A stretch of 64,000 bases of DNA from Megascapheus bottae (GCA_024803745.1 JANJXV010000006.1:39983501-40047500); one strand, 5' to 3'. Positions 14,701 to 29,791 are shown, numbered from the stretch's first letter. The notes: generated from the sequence alone by a model not told the origin. Translations and numbers: made by a program.

Positions 14701-16815
14701 CGGTAAGGTGCACAAATGATCAAACTTAAAGAATCATTACCATTAGGCAATTATACAAATAAGAATTATTTAAAACATTATGCACAATTGTTTTCTGTTA
14801 GAAAAAAAAAGTCTTGGCCAGGAGTTTGGCCTAGTGGTAGAGTGCTTGCTTAGCATGCACGAAGACCCAGGGTTGATTCCTCAGTACCACGTACACAGAA
14901 AGAGCCATAAATGGTGCTGTGGCTCAAGTGGCAGAGTGCTATCCTTGAGGAAAAAAAAGCCCAAGAATAGTGCTCAGGCCCTGAGTTCAAGCCCCAGGAC
15001 TGGCAAAAAAAAAAAAGTCTTTGTCTAATCACACAGGACAAATACCCAGTAGTCTCCCACAAAATTTGATATTCAAGTGTCCCAACCAGAAGACTTGGAC
15101 ATATGTGGACAAGGTGTGTGACGCAAAAAATGACTGTGGTGACTGCTCAGATGAATCAGGTAAAAATGGGGATATGTTCTAGACCTTTTAGGCGGTCCTT
15201 GTAATTGGTAGCCTTACATTTCAATAACACAAGTCAAGGGCCAAGGGACCAATCACTCATGCTTTTAATCCTTGTGACTTGGGGGGCAGAGATCTGAGAA
15301 TGGTGATTCAAAGTGAGCCCAAATGAGAGGAAAGTCCCTGAGACTCTTTATCTGCAATTAATCACCAAGCAACTGAAAGTGGAGCTTTGGCTTAGGTGGT
15401 AGAGCCCTAGTCTTGAGAAAGCTCAAGGACAGTGCTCTGAGTTCAAGCCCTAGTCCTGGTATGTACACTAAAAAATAATAAATCATCCTTACAAACCTTC
15501 CATAAAGATATTTATCTCTACAACTAAGAATTTCTTTCAGGAATGACATGTAGCTCAGTGGTATGTTGCATGCTTAGCAAGCTGGCCCTGGGTTCCATAT
15601 CCAAAACACCATCAAAAGACCAGAAGGATCTTGGTGCTGGTGGCTCACACCTGTAATCCTAGCTACTCAGGAGGATAAGATCTAAGGATTGTGGTTCAAA
15701 GTCATCCCACGCAAGAAAGTCCATTGAGACTCTTATCTCCAATTAACCACCAGAAAGTGACTCTTTGATTCTAAGTGGAAGAGCCTTGAGCAGAAGAGGT
15801 CAGGGTCTGTCCAGGCTCTGAGTTCAAGTCCTGTAGCCCACAAAACAAACAAACCAGAAAGGAGGTAAAAGAAGGCACAGAGGGAGGGAAGGAAAATTTC
15901 AGCATACCAGTAGATTGTGCCTGTTCTAGGTAGGAAGTAAGTAGAACCAGTTTTGCAAGAATTAACAAAAGGACCTAAGCTCTCAGTGAACACCTCTTCC
16001 CTGTATCATATTCCACTTGAGTGAAGAACAAAGAAGTCTGTTTAATGCTTTGGTACTCCAGACTTTATTGCTAACTTCTGTTATTCCCTTGTCTTTCCTT
16101 TTGCACTTTCCTTGTCCTTCTCCAGATTCCCAGTGTGGTTTAACTCTGAACATCATCTCTAGTCACTTTATAGCAAGGCTGTGTCACTCTAAAACCATGT
16201 CAGTAGGTACTGTTCCAAAACATCATGGTCCCAATTGATAATGAAAGACTTCTCAGAAATATACTGACTAGACAATTTCCTGCCCTTTCGTCATCAGGGA
16301 GGATAAAAATAGAAATACATCCTAGGACTTATGGAGAGCAATTTTCTGGTAACAAATCAAGAGAAATATTAAGAAATCCTTTTCTTCTGGTTAGCTGCCA
16401 GTTAGCCCTGATTTTTGTCCCCTGCTGATTGAACACACTCAGGAGGCCCCCACTTTGTTTACAGAATATGTCAGCATGTTTAGCTTTAGGCTAAAATAGT
16501 ACTCTAGTTGGCTTTTCAAACTACACGTAGACTCTCTAATAAACATCTGTGATTTTCCCAGTAGAGTTTTCACTAGTATTAAGAACCAAAGGGTAATTTC
16601 TTGTCCAATAGTACCTTTTCCAACCTACTTTGACATTTTAACAATTAAGTTTTAAAAACAAATACATTTGTCTAGTTTCACAGTGCCCAAAGTGCTCAGG
16701 CTGGAGATGTGATACTGTTTTCTTCATGGATTGTGCCTGCATTCCCAGAACTCGCTGCAAAAATGGCATTCAAGACTGTGCTGATTGGAGTGATGAAAAC
16801 TTATGCAACTACTAA
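51..16815 (+). CDS. LDLRAD1-like type II membrane protein with three LDLa repeats, six-exon model
   Basis: Joined coding exons 51-83, 3190-3253, 12755-12877, 14559-14702, 15037-15159 and 16676-16815 give 208 residues with no internal stop. From memory human LDLRAD1 is about 205. Residues 1-42 are a hydrophilic, basic N-terminus. Residues 43-66 form one hydrophobic segment and would anchor a type II protein with its C-terminus outside the cell. LDLa 1 spans residues 80-121 with six cysteines (80, 91, 97, 104, 110, 121). LDLa 2 (136-166) holds DCGDCSDES. LDLa 3 (174-206) ends in DWSDEN before the stop. Such repeats bind calcium and usually bind ligands; no ligand can be inferred. Introns 2-5 are all phase 1, as usual for LDLa genes. 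I judge identity to LDLRAD1 at about 45 % by eye, so this looks like a paralogue. Exons 3-6 are strong; exons 1-2 rest on splice sites and frame. It converges on BTF3. Confidence 0.68.
84..789. other. Intronic or intergenic DNA without recognised features
   Basis: I see no SINE, gene or strong motif here apart from a short A-rich tract near 465-480. Confidence 0.4.
790..930 (+). repeat. B1-like SINE fragment, degraded
   Basis: Only the head is recognisable: CTGTATTCCTACCTACACAGG followed by GAGATCTGAGGATCATG. Confidence 0.5.
1504..1543. repeat. (TA)n microsatellite
   Basis: About 20 uninterrupted TA units. Confidence 0.95.
1762..2015 (+). repeat. B1-like/ID-tail composite SINE
   Basis: The head has CTGTAATCCCAGCTACTCAGG. 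The tail has AAGTGGTGGAGCACTAGTCTTGAGC and ends near a CA-rich run and a (ATC)n tract at 2045-2062. Confidence 0.85.
2195..2315 (+). repeat. Old ID-tail-like SINE fragment
   Basis: GTTCAAGTGATAGAG, TTCAAGCGCCAG and an A-rich 3' end resemble the shared tail, heavily diverged. Confidence 0.45.
2316..3189. other. Unique-looking intron sequence
   Basis: There is no recognisable repeat or coding exon until the acceptor at 3189. Short open frames here lack splice or homology support. Confidence 0.4.
3190..3253 (+). CDS. Candidate second coding exon of the LDLRAD1-like gene
   Basis: A strong acceptor (TTCTTTCTTCAACAG) precedes 64 bases, and a GTGATA donor follows. The exon enters in phase 0 and leaves in phase 1, exactly as needed between the candidate first exon and the membrane exon at 12755. 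It encodes 21 hydrophilic residues ending NHKK, and the joined codon is GAC (Asp). The other two frames contain stops. There is no recognisable domain, so a chance exon-like stretch is not excluded. Confidence 0.48.
3661..3870 (+). repeat. ID-like dimeric SINE
   Basis: The head has AGGAGTGTGGCC and the pol III B-box GGTTCGATTC. The tail runs AAGTGGTGCTGTGGCTCAAG to the poly(A). Confidence 0.9.
3955..4227 (-). repeat. B1-like/ID-tail composite SINE
   Basis: Reverse orientation: a poly(T) start after a TTTC repeat, and the head read as CTCAGCCTCTTGAGTAGCTAG near the right end. Confidence 0.88.
4664..4717. repeat. Imperfect (GT)n microsatellite
   Basis: TGTG-rich tract with TGCA and TATG interruptions. 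Confidence 0.85.
4720..4890 (-). repeat. B1-like/ID-tail composite SINE, diverged
   Basis: CAGTACTGGGGCTTAAAC, TCTACCACTTGAATCAC and CTCATGGATTTTTCTG are recognisable in reverse orientation. Confidence 0.75.
4926..5124 (-). repeat. ID-like dimeric SINE with target-site duplication
   Basis: A T run is followed by GCCAGTCCTGGGCTTG, ending CTAGGCCAAACTCCCGGCC. AGATAATTTT occurs on both sides, consistent with L1-driven insertion. Confidence 0.92.
5242..5478 (+). repeat. B1-like/ID-tail composite SINE
   Basis: Head GGCACCGGTGGCTCCTGCC; tail AAGTGGTAGAGCACTAGTCTTGAG and an A-rich end. Confidence 0.88.
5794..5833 (+). other. Alternative 5' exon candidate for the LDLRAD1-like gene
   Basis: A pyrimidine-rich acceptor (TTAACCTCAG) is followed by 40 bases with an ATG at 5803, then G|GTAACT. 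The short frame MQHGQTALSY leaves in phase 1 and could splice to the exon at 12755. It cannot lie between the two preceding candidate exons without breaking frame, so it would be an alternative start. There is no support beyond these signals. Confidence 0.18.
6020..6260 (-). repeat. B1-like/ID-tail composite SINE
   Basis: Reverse orientation: GGTTTGAACTCAGGCCCTGG, then ATCCTCAGATCTCAGCC. Confidence 0.85.
6287..6530 (+). repeat. B1-like/ID-tail composite SINE
   Basis: It lies 30 bases from an oppositely oriented copy, so 6020-6530 forms an imperfect inverted pair. Confidence 0.85.
6712..6912 (-). repeat. ID-like dimeric SINE with target-site duplication
   Basis: AAGCTTATCTTT occurs before the poly(T) and again after CTCCTGGCC, marking the insertion site. 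Confidence 0.92.
7602..7640. repeat. (CA)n microsatellite
   Basis: About 19 CA units. Confidence 0.95.
7945..8162 (+). repeat. B1-like/ID-tail composite SINE
   Basis: Head GCCTGTAATCCTAGCTATG; the tail ends TTCAAGCCCCAGGATAAAC and leads into a tetranucleotide array. Confidence 0.85.
8163..8237. repeat. (TCTA/CCTA)n tetranucleotide array
   Basis: Degenerate TCTA, TCTG and CCTA units follow directly on the A-rich end of a SINE, a common place for such arrays to arise. Confidence 0.9.
8994..9061. repeat. (GT)n microsatellite, interrupted
   Basis: About 33 GT-type units with GC and CA interruptions. Confidence 0.95.
9061..9374 (-). repeat. B1-like SINE split by a 5'-truncated L1-like insertion
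   Basis: SINE sequence is present at 9061-9165 and about 9290-9374. The middle, 9166-9285, matches another copy at 57248-57345 closely (for example AACAAACAAGTATCCAAGAA against AACAAACAAGTATTCAAGAA). Confidence 0.75.
9518..9752 (-). repeat. B1-like/ID-tail composite SINE
   Basis: Reverse orientation, ending CTGAGTAGCTAGGATTACAGG. Confidence 0.85.
10125..10346 (-). repeat. B1-like/ID-tail composite SINE
   Basis: GGCTTGAAATCAGAGCC to GATGACAGGCATGAGCC; the 3' side holds the L1 stub described next. Confidence 0.8.
10353..10432 (-). mobile_element. 5'-truncated L1-like stub with target-site duplication
   Basis: ACCTAGCTTAATTTTT occurs at 10337-10352 and again at 10433-10448. Between the copies are about 80 bases starting with poly(T), as expected for the 3' end of a reverse-oriented L1 or related retrocopy. 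Confidence 0.7.
11138..11345. repeat. Left arm of a 6.5-kb-spaced inverted repeat
   Basis: This arm is the reverse complement of 17909-18130. By eye there are about four mismatches over 208 aligned bases and one 14-base length difference, near 11159. Neither arm matches the local SINE families. It lies upstream of LDLRAD1-like exon 3. Confidence 0.93.
11537..11745 (+). repeat. B1-like/ID-tail composite SINE
   Basis: TGCTTGTAATCCTAGCTACAC head; the tail runs directly into a CA repeat. Confidence 0.82.
11748..11784. repeat. (CA)n microsatellite
   Basis: About 18 CA units at the SINE 3' end. Confidence 0.95.
12755..12877 (+). CDS. LDLRAD1-like exon 3: transmembrane segment
   Basis: The acceptor is TTGTTGTGACAG and the donor is CAG|GTATGT. 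The 123 bases are phase 1 at both ends. The translation begins DRCWPPTQRC and continues into about 24 hydrophobic residues containing AVVAALIGLG, then FGMPVEPA. Human LDLRAD1 has an equivalent ATVAALIAL stretch followed by LGLP at the same distance from its first LDLa repeat. Confidence 0.8.
12955..13165 (+). repeat. MIR-like ancient SINE
   Basis: The core ACAGAGACTCAGAGAAGTTAG followed by ACTTACACAAGATCAAATA resembles the conserved MIR core. It lies in the intron after LDLRAD1-like exon 3. Confidence 0.65.
13681..13885 (+). repeat. ID-like dimeric SINE with target-site duplication
   Basis: AAAGGAATCTCAGG flanks the element on both sides. A 26-base poly(A) and an intact B-box suggest a young copy. 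Confidence 0.94.
14559..14702 (+). CDS. LDLRAD1-like exon 4: first LDLa repeat
   Basis: The acceptor is CAAATTTTTCAG and the donor is GCG|GTAAGG. The 144 bases are phase 1 at both ends. All six repeat cysteines are present, with GFLCED, TCLPPSLLCNG and DCSYGEDES. The calcium-box end reads GEDES instead of SDES; human LDLRAD1 also has HGEDEDES here. Confidence 0.87.
14816..15016 (+). repeat. ID-like dimeric SINE directly upstream of an exon
   Basis: AAAAAGTCTT flanks both ends. The right end lies about 20 bases before LDLRAD1-like exon 5, inside the intron's branch-point and pyrimidine region. Confidence 0.92.
15037..15159 (+). CDS. LDLRAD1-like exon 5: second LDLa repeat
   Basis: The acceptor is CTAATCACACAG and the donor is CAG|GTAAAA. 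The 123 bases are phase 1 at both ends. It encodes IPSSLPQNL, TWTYVDKVCD and NDCGDCSDES, which line up with VPQSLPHFL, SWIYSDQKCD and NNCGDCSDE of human LDLRAD1. An ID-like SINE lies directly upstream and its poly(A) ends about 20 bases before this exon. Confidence 0.87.
15240..15472 (+). repeat. B1-like/ID-tail composite SINE
   Basis: ATGCTTTTAATCCTTGTGAC head and AGGTGGTAGAGCCCTAGTCTTG tail. Confidence 0.82.
15625..15850 (+). repeat. B1-like/ID-tail composite SINE
   Basis: GGTGCTGGTGGCTCACACC head, then GTCTGTCCAGGCTCTGAG in the tail. Confidence 0.88.
16676..16815 (+). CDS. LDLRAD1-like terminal exon: third LDLa repeat and stop
   Basis: The frame from 16684 encodes CPKCSGWRCD, CACIPRTRC and DCADWSDENLCNY, then TAA at 16813-16815. 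Incoming phase 1 requires the acceptor TTTGTCTAG ending at 16675, which adds VSQ before the first cysteine. A second AG at 16682-16683 is 8 bases further on; using it would cause a stop within ten codons. No AATAAA lies close behind the stop; the nearest one seen is at 17954-17959, inside the right inverted-repeat arm. Confidence 0.8.
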
Positions 16816-17271
16816 AAGGCTTTTCTAATCTTGGTTTGGGAAAAGCAGAAAACTGTTATTTGCCTCAAGACTTCTCAATTGTTGATTTGCCTATCTGCCT
16901 ATATTCCTTACTGGGACAGGGGCCCGAAAGATCTACTATAGAACCCGAATCTAGTGAAAAAAAGAAAATAAGCAGAATCAGGTCCCTTTCTCCATTTTTG
17001 TTTCCAAGTTTTAGAATGAAGCTGTCCTCTCTATTCACTAATTATGGGGACCACAAAATCAGATGGTAATTTATTTCCATAGATATAAAGGTTTTGACTA
17101 TAGGTTCTGTTAAGAAATGCCTATCTCATTAGTGTAGTTCTAGTTCAGATCTTAAAAAAAAAATTATCCACAGGAGTGACATTGATCAAGAAGGGTTGTA
17201 CTTATAACCAAAGTTATAGAAATATAAGCTCTGCATACTACTAGTTGATGGTTACAAAAAAGAAAAAAATA

Positions 17272-17470
17272 CAGCTGGGAATGTGGCTTAGTGGTAGAGT
17301 GCTTGCCTAGCATGCATGAAGCCCTCGGTTTGATTCCTCAGTACCATGTAGCGAAAAAGCCAGTAGTGGTTGGTGCTGTGGCTCAAGTGGTAGAATCCTG
17401 GCATTGAGCAAAAGAAACTCAGGGACAGTCCCCAGGCCAAGTTCAAGCCCCAAGACTGGCAAGAAAGAAA
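17272..17470 (+). repeat. ID-like dimeric SINE
   Basis: GGGAATGTGGCTTAGTGGTAG head with a B-box-like GGTTTGATTCC. Confidence 0.9.
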
Positions 17471-17509
17471 AGAAAGGAAGAAGAGTGGGGGGAGAGAGAG
17501 ACATTGTGA

Positions 17510-17725
17510 TTAGCCAGGCACTAGTAGTGCATGCTTAGAATCCTAGCTACTCAAAAGACAGATCTGGAAGACTGAGATTCCAAGCCAGACTAGACAGAAA
17601 AATGTGAGACTTCATCTCAATTAAGCAACAAAATGCTGGACTGGAGACAAGGCTTAATTGGTAGAGCACCAGGTCAAGTGACAGTACCAGATCGAGTTTC
17701 AAAAGAGTTCCAGTACCAAAAGAAA
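17510..17725 (+). repeat. B1-like/ID-tail composite SINE
   Basis: GCATGCTTAGAATCCTAGCTAC head and a degraded tail. Confidence 0.8.
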
Positions 17726-17908
17726 AAAAGTTGAGTAGCAGCCAAGAAATTATCATCCTGATACTAGGTTTAAATCTCAACCACATTCCTACCAGACTGT
17801 GCTACTGGAGAACTGAAGAGTAATCACCTCTTTAAGATGGGTTCCTCATGTGTATGATATGCCTCTTTCAATGTTCTTTTTTAACAATAGATAAAACAAG
17901 TTGGAATG

Positions 17909-18130
17909 CTGAGATATTAAAATAGACCCACAGCATTAAAATGGAAGTAGAACAATAAAGCCTGCCCTTATTTTCTCAGTGGCTGTTACATAATTAGAAA
18001 TTTCTCAAATGCAGATAAGCAAACAGGAGAAAGTTGTTGTAGGATCTCTGGGTCCTAAATCTATCTTAAGCCATGAGCATCGAGGGAAAGAAGTTGTGCA
18101 GCCATAGTTCTTGCCAAGTACAGAGGAGCT
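17909..18130. repeat. Right arm of the inverted repeat
   Basis: Reverse-complement partner of 11138-11345. It carries 14 bases absent from the left arm, within 18095-18112. On the plus strand it contains AATAAA at 17954-17959, about 1.1 kb behind the LDLRAD1-like stop codon. Confidence 0.93.
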
Positions 18131-18540
18131 ACAGGAATTGAAGAAAGATGATTGTATTATTTTCATTTCTGGGAGCTGGTGAGAAGATTGTCCTTCACAA
18201 TCCCTGGCCATCCGCACTACTACACACACAGCTTCTCCTAGCTGATGACATGTGATCATTAATGATATGCATTGCTTCCCAGCCAGCTGGTGCTTTGCCA
18301 TCCTTTCCCTGCCAGGAGATTGGCAGTGTTCCAACTCAAGGCGGCTCCTGAAATAGAACCGAACCACAGGCACACTAGAAAGTGTGACAAACTTTTATAT
18401 CAACTAAAAGCCTTGGTCACTTGTTAACTGTATCAATAAATGAGAGATAGTAAGAGAAAAACTTTGCTATTAATCCACAGCCATCAGAACACATCCCGTC
18501 TTGGGGTATGAGCTCAGGGTGTAGATGCTGTCCCTGAGCT

Positions 18541-18749
18541 TTTTTTTTTTTTTGCCAGTCCTGGGCTTGAGCTCAGGGACTGAGCACTGTCCTTGCACTT
18601 TCTCAAGGCTAGAGCTCTACCACTTGAGCCTCAGCACCATTTCAGCTTTTTTTTTTTTTTACTAGATATGTGGTACTGAAGAATTGAACCTGGGTCTTCG
18701 TGCATGCTAGGCAAGCACTCTATCTACCACTAGGCCAAACTCCCAGCCC
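18541..18749 (-). repeat. ID-like dimeric SINE
   Basis: Poly(T) start, a second internal T run, and the ending CTAGGCCAAACTCCCAGCC. Confidence 0.92.
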
Positions 18750-18764
18750 AGTCCCCCTCTTTTT

Positions 18765-19105
18765 CCTGTTGGTTGCAGGGTTTGAATTCGGGTCTGGGCA
18801 CTGTCCTGAGCTTTGTTCAAGGCTAGCACTTACCACTTGAGCCACAGTACCACTTCTGGCTTTTTTTCTGGGCAGTTTATTGGAGACAAGCGTCTCATGG
18901 TTTTTCCTGCTCGAGCTGGCTAAACTGCCACCCTCAGATCTCAGCCTCCTTAGTGGCTAGGACTATAGGCATGAGCCACCAGCACCTAGCCAGTTCCATC
19001 TTTGTGGTGGTTAAATGGAGATGGCTCTTACATATTTTCCTGCCCAGGATGAATCTTGATTCTCATCTCAGCCTCCTGAATAGTTGGGGTTACAGGCAGC
19101 ACCTA
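18765..19105 (-). repeat. Two adjoining B1-like SINE copies
   Basis: A full reverse copy (18765-18992) is followed by a partial head (about 18995-19105). A TAGGCATGAGCC-type end appears once and ATAGTTGGGGTTACAGGC once. Confidence 0.78.
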
Positions 19106-19549
19106 CATGAAACATGAACTTTTAAATAACATTTAAGGTCAGAAAAATGTCTCTGAAAAGGGCCTAACTGGTCTAAATAGCACCTGCACAGAATAAGCAA
19201 GTTGCCCTGGGCCAAGTCTAAAAACCCATTGCACTTCTTCCTACAGTCCTTTCTTTTAGATCCAGGTGGTTAAAAGAACATTTTACAACTATGCTAACCA
19301 AAAGCACAAATGAAACTAGCAAGAGAAGCATTGCTAGAAATTCAAACCCTTATGTCTACTTGTCTTCCATCTTAGCCACCTACATGCTACACGTTACACA
19401 TAAAACTGGGTTTTCTCAGTAGGTGTTACAGACTCAACAGTGCCACACACAGTGATTGTTCATCACTGAGGCCTGATATAAATGGATAGCATAGTCCAAC
19501 CTGACTCATGGTAATCTGTAGTTTTGTAGTCCTTGTTAATGTAGCTTTC

Positions 19550-19745
19550 TGTTGGTCACTGAGCTCTTTTACTCAGGCTAGGGCTCTACCACTTTGCACC
19601 ACTGTACCACTTCTGGTTTTCTGGTGGCTAACTGGAGCTTGATCCTTTGGGGACTTTCCTGCCTGGTCTAGTTTTGCACCAGAATCCTCAGATCTCAGCC
19701 TTCTGAGTAGGTAGAATCATAGCTGTGAGCCATTGGCACCCAGCT
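19550..19745 (-). repeat. B1-like/ID-tail composite SINE
   Basis: TCACTGAGCTCTTTTACTCAGG to GAGCCATTGGCACCCAGC. Confidence 0.8.
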
Positions 19746-20334
19746 GCAATATACTTTTAACAGGAATGATACATAGAAACGGGCAACTACACAGCACTTG
19801 GTTTTTGGTCCAACTAAGTGGCTTTTACATAATTGTATACCTTCAACACTAAAGATTACTATAAACATTTAAGAGCCAGAATGATGGTACATTTCTATCA
19901 TCCCACCACTCAGAAAACTGAAGCTTCAAGGAAGATTACAAATTCGACAGTCTGGGCTATATAGATCACCTCAAAAGACCAAACCAAGTATTAGTCTAAT
20001 TCTAAAGCTGTATGTAAACAATTCTGTTAACACTTAGTGTCTTAAAGGGACAATGTGAACCAGCACACATTCCTACTACTAACACTACTTTCCCACACCC
20101 CTAGTAACTTAATGAGATTAATTTATGTATACAGCACTATGCTATATACATACCACATATACGTAGTATCAAGAGAAAGATCCCCTTGCTTAACCTATAT
20201 CTACTCCCACAGTACATCTATCACTTTCTAACCATGGAATTGAATATCTAAAGTTTTTAAACATGAGAACTTCAGACCATCTTTGTTATAACAGTTTTTA
20301 AACCTTAAGAAAAAAAAAAGAAGAAACTGTCTAC

Positions 20335-20591
20335 TAGGCAAACAATTTTATTAACCTCTGTTTCAACATTAATTCCCAGGCTTTATCAGCTTCATTAGCT
20401 GCAAAGAATGAATTGTGTATAAGCAAAAACTGAAAAGAGCTGCAGTGTCCAAGAGGCTTGGGCTTAAAAATATTAAAGAGATCTAGATTTTATCAGACCC
20501 ATAAACAAAAGAATTTTAAAAAGCAGTCATAATATAAAATAGCAGCTCCTGTAACTTCTTCAAATTGTATCTTCTTCAGAAGTTGACTCAT
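20335..20591 (-). other. BTF3: BTF3 3' untranslated region
   Basis: The region runs from the stop codon to a polyadenylation signal AATAAA at 20347-20352 (minus strand). It is A+T-rich and free of SINEs. Confidence 0.85.
20347..20352 (-). terminator. BTF3: BTF3 polyadenylation signal AATAAA
   Basis: GTTAATAAAATTG on the minus strand, about 240 bases after the stop codon. Confidence 0.88.
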
Positions 20592-27209
<6,618 letters not shown>

Positions 27210-27316
27210 CGCCTTGCTCTCCTCAGCCCTGTCCCTCCCTGTCTCGCTCCTTCCGGGAACTTCCCGCCCCCGCTCCCGTCCTCCTCCCACGACGGAGTCC
27301 AGAGCCTTTTTTGTAC

Positions 27317-27430
27317 CTTGTCGGAGCGGAAATGGGGCCGCGCGGGGGACTAGGGTTGGCGCTCAGAGGGTCTCGGGCAGACCAGCTGAGATTAGGCGCA
27401 CACACGCGGGGACGCAAGATGGCAGCTAGA
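27317..27430 (-). other. BTF3: BTF3 5' untranslated exon and alternative donor for the short isoform
   Basis: On the minus strand CCGACAAG|GTACAA gives a donor at 27316/27317. Joining it to the exon at 26719 places ATGAAAGAA directly after CCGACAAG, as I recall for human BTF3b mRNA. The 5' end near 27430 is inferred from a GCTGCCATCTTG motif typical of YY1-dependent starts; the true start is not visible. Confidence 0.65.
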
Positions 27431-27999
27431 GGGAGGCCGGAAGTGACGCAGGCCCACTTCCGTCAGAAATCCGGAAACGGACGGCCCCTCACTGCGCAGA
27501 CGCAGTTGTGCGCTGTTTGGGTTGCGTGGGTCGAAACCCGCACCGCCTCTCTTTCCCTCCTCGCCGCGTCGGGCGGGCGGGCGGCGGTCGACGGCGCGAC
27601 GCCGGCGAAGGGGAGGCCGGAGAGGTCCGCCCGCCGGCTCTCGGCAGCGAGGGCCCCGAGGCGGAGGGCGGGCCTAGGCCGCTGCGCCGGGCTCCTGTCC
27701 ACGCGGCGGGCAGTGTGGATTTGAGAGCTGTCAGGAGCAGGGCCCGTTGCGCGTCCCAAAGGTAGATGGTTTGCTAGGTTCCCTCGGAACCTCTGGAATT
27801 TGTAGGGCGCACCCTCCACGGGGTTCTTGGTATGTTTTAACAGGCAGAAAGAAGGCCGACTCCTCGGTACTGGAATTGGCGTGGAGCGACCCAAGGGAGT
27901 CCACTCAAAGGAGAATTGGTGCCTGGTGTGTTTGGGAGAGCATACACGCGTGCCTTTGAGTTCAAATTTTGTTAAAGCACAAGCTCTAAAACCATTTTA

Positions 28000-28517
28000 A
28001 AGTCACCGGTATTAAAAACGGCAATTTAAAAATGCTATGTGGCTACTTTTTTTTTTTGGTGTTCTTCGCTATGTAATTTACTTGCACATTCAAATGTAAG
28101 TTCGAAATCTTAGAAAAAGTTTGCAGGAACAGATGGGTGTTCAGGGCAGACTCCTCCAGTTTAAGATCATTTTTTTGCTTGGACTATGTTTTAAATGTAA
28201 ATTTGTTAAAACGGAAGCCTCATTAAGCGTCTCTTCCTCTAAAGGGAATGGGTAATTTGTTTTCATTTCAGCGGTCGGGGTTTAGCAGGTCCGCGTTGCT
28301 TTTCGGAATAATTGTAACAGTTATAAACAATGTTGCCATTGGAGGGGGGAAATGTTTCTTCCATTCGCAACATTGAAAAAGGTGTTTGTAGACTAAACCA
28401 TGTGACTCTTCATTCTAGGAAGAATCTCAATAACTTTCCCAGCACAATTTAATTGTATAGACAATAGAACATACATAAACATATTACACGCATGCACGCA
28501 CACACACACACACACAC

Positions 28518-28551
<34 letters not shown>

Positions 28552-29785
28552 AATAGAGTGACTCCCTTTTGTGAAAGGAATGCTTTCCTCCATGTTATCC
28601 TAGAGGTGGGGTGGGGAGCAAGACACGTTAAAACTGTTCAGCTGTGATGTTTTCTGAGAAAATTCTACATCTGTAACCTGACAGCTAACTACCTCCTTTA
28701 GTACACCTGTTACAAAATGAGATACTTAATTTTCCTTTGGTTCCCTTTTTTCTCCTCTGTTACCTCCGTTTCTTCCTTCTATTTGAACACAGGGGCTCTC
28801 ACTTAAGGCCTTGTCAGCTGGCACACCATCCAGTCCTTTTCTTTTGTTCTTTTGTAATTTTGAAGACCTGTACCCTGTTACAAATAATTAAGAATTTTCA
28901 AAATGTAAGAAAAGAGGGATTTTTTTTTCTCCACCCCACCCTCAGCAGCTTCTGTTTGTTTTGTAAGTTATCAGGACCTTCTGATTGTGCTAATATGTAT
29001 ATAGCAGTCTTCTAATTGTAGTGATTTTTTTTACCCTCCCCCAAATAGTTACCACTTTACAATCTCAGCTCAGAATTACTTTTCCTCATGTGCTCCTAGT
29101 AGCTGGTGAGTATTTTTTAAATCAGGAATTCAATCTTAGATAAAGAGAAACTGCATTTTTAGGTTAAATTGGGAGTCTTTAAGTAGAAAGCCTGTCCCAA
29201 AGACCTGCAGCCTTGAATACACTTAATATGGTTAGGAAACTGAGCTATGAGAGTAAGAAAGAGCAGAAAAACAGTCCCACAAACCAAATCAACTCCAATG
29301 GAGAGCTGAAGAGGAACACCATGAAGAGTGAAGAGACATGAAGCATGGCACAAAATGGTAGCTGACCTGGCTAGGGGTCTATGTAGGGTCATAGTTAGGG
29401 AGCAAGGTCACAGGAAACTCAAGAATCTAGAGAATTCATGGCACAGGACTGGCAAATCCAGAAACCTATTGTCCAAGCCCCTGCCCCTGCCTCTAGGAAT
29501 TCAGGCACACCTATCATCTGGGGGTGGGACTTCACCTTCATCCACCAAGAAGACAAGATAGCACTAGTTAGAGCCAGTATCCCTATTTCAGTACGAATAA
29601 TTGACCTCCCCCCCATACTTTGTTGCTCAGCTTGAATGATGCTAAAATCATTTACCAACATTCAAGATGTCTCTTGCTGAACTAGAGATAGGCTCGGTGG
29701 TAGGGTTCACGTCTAGTGTGTGGGAAGCCTGAATTCAAACCTAAGTATTAATAATTTTAAAGGCTTCTATCAATAAAGAAGGTAA
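28000..29785. other. Intergenic DNA right of BTF3
   Basis: A CA/TA microsatellite is at 28490-28552. I see no SINE or gene in the rest. Confidence 0.45.
28490..28552. repeat. (CA)n-(TA)n compound microsatellite
   Basis: ACGCA and CA units are followed by TA/TG units. Confidence 0.93.
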
Positions 29786-29791
29786 GGAAGG

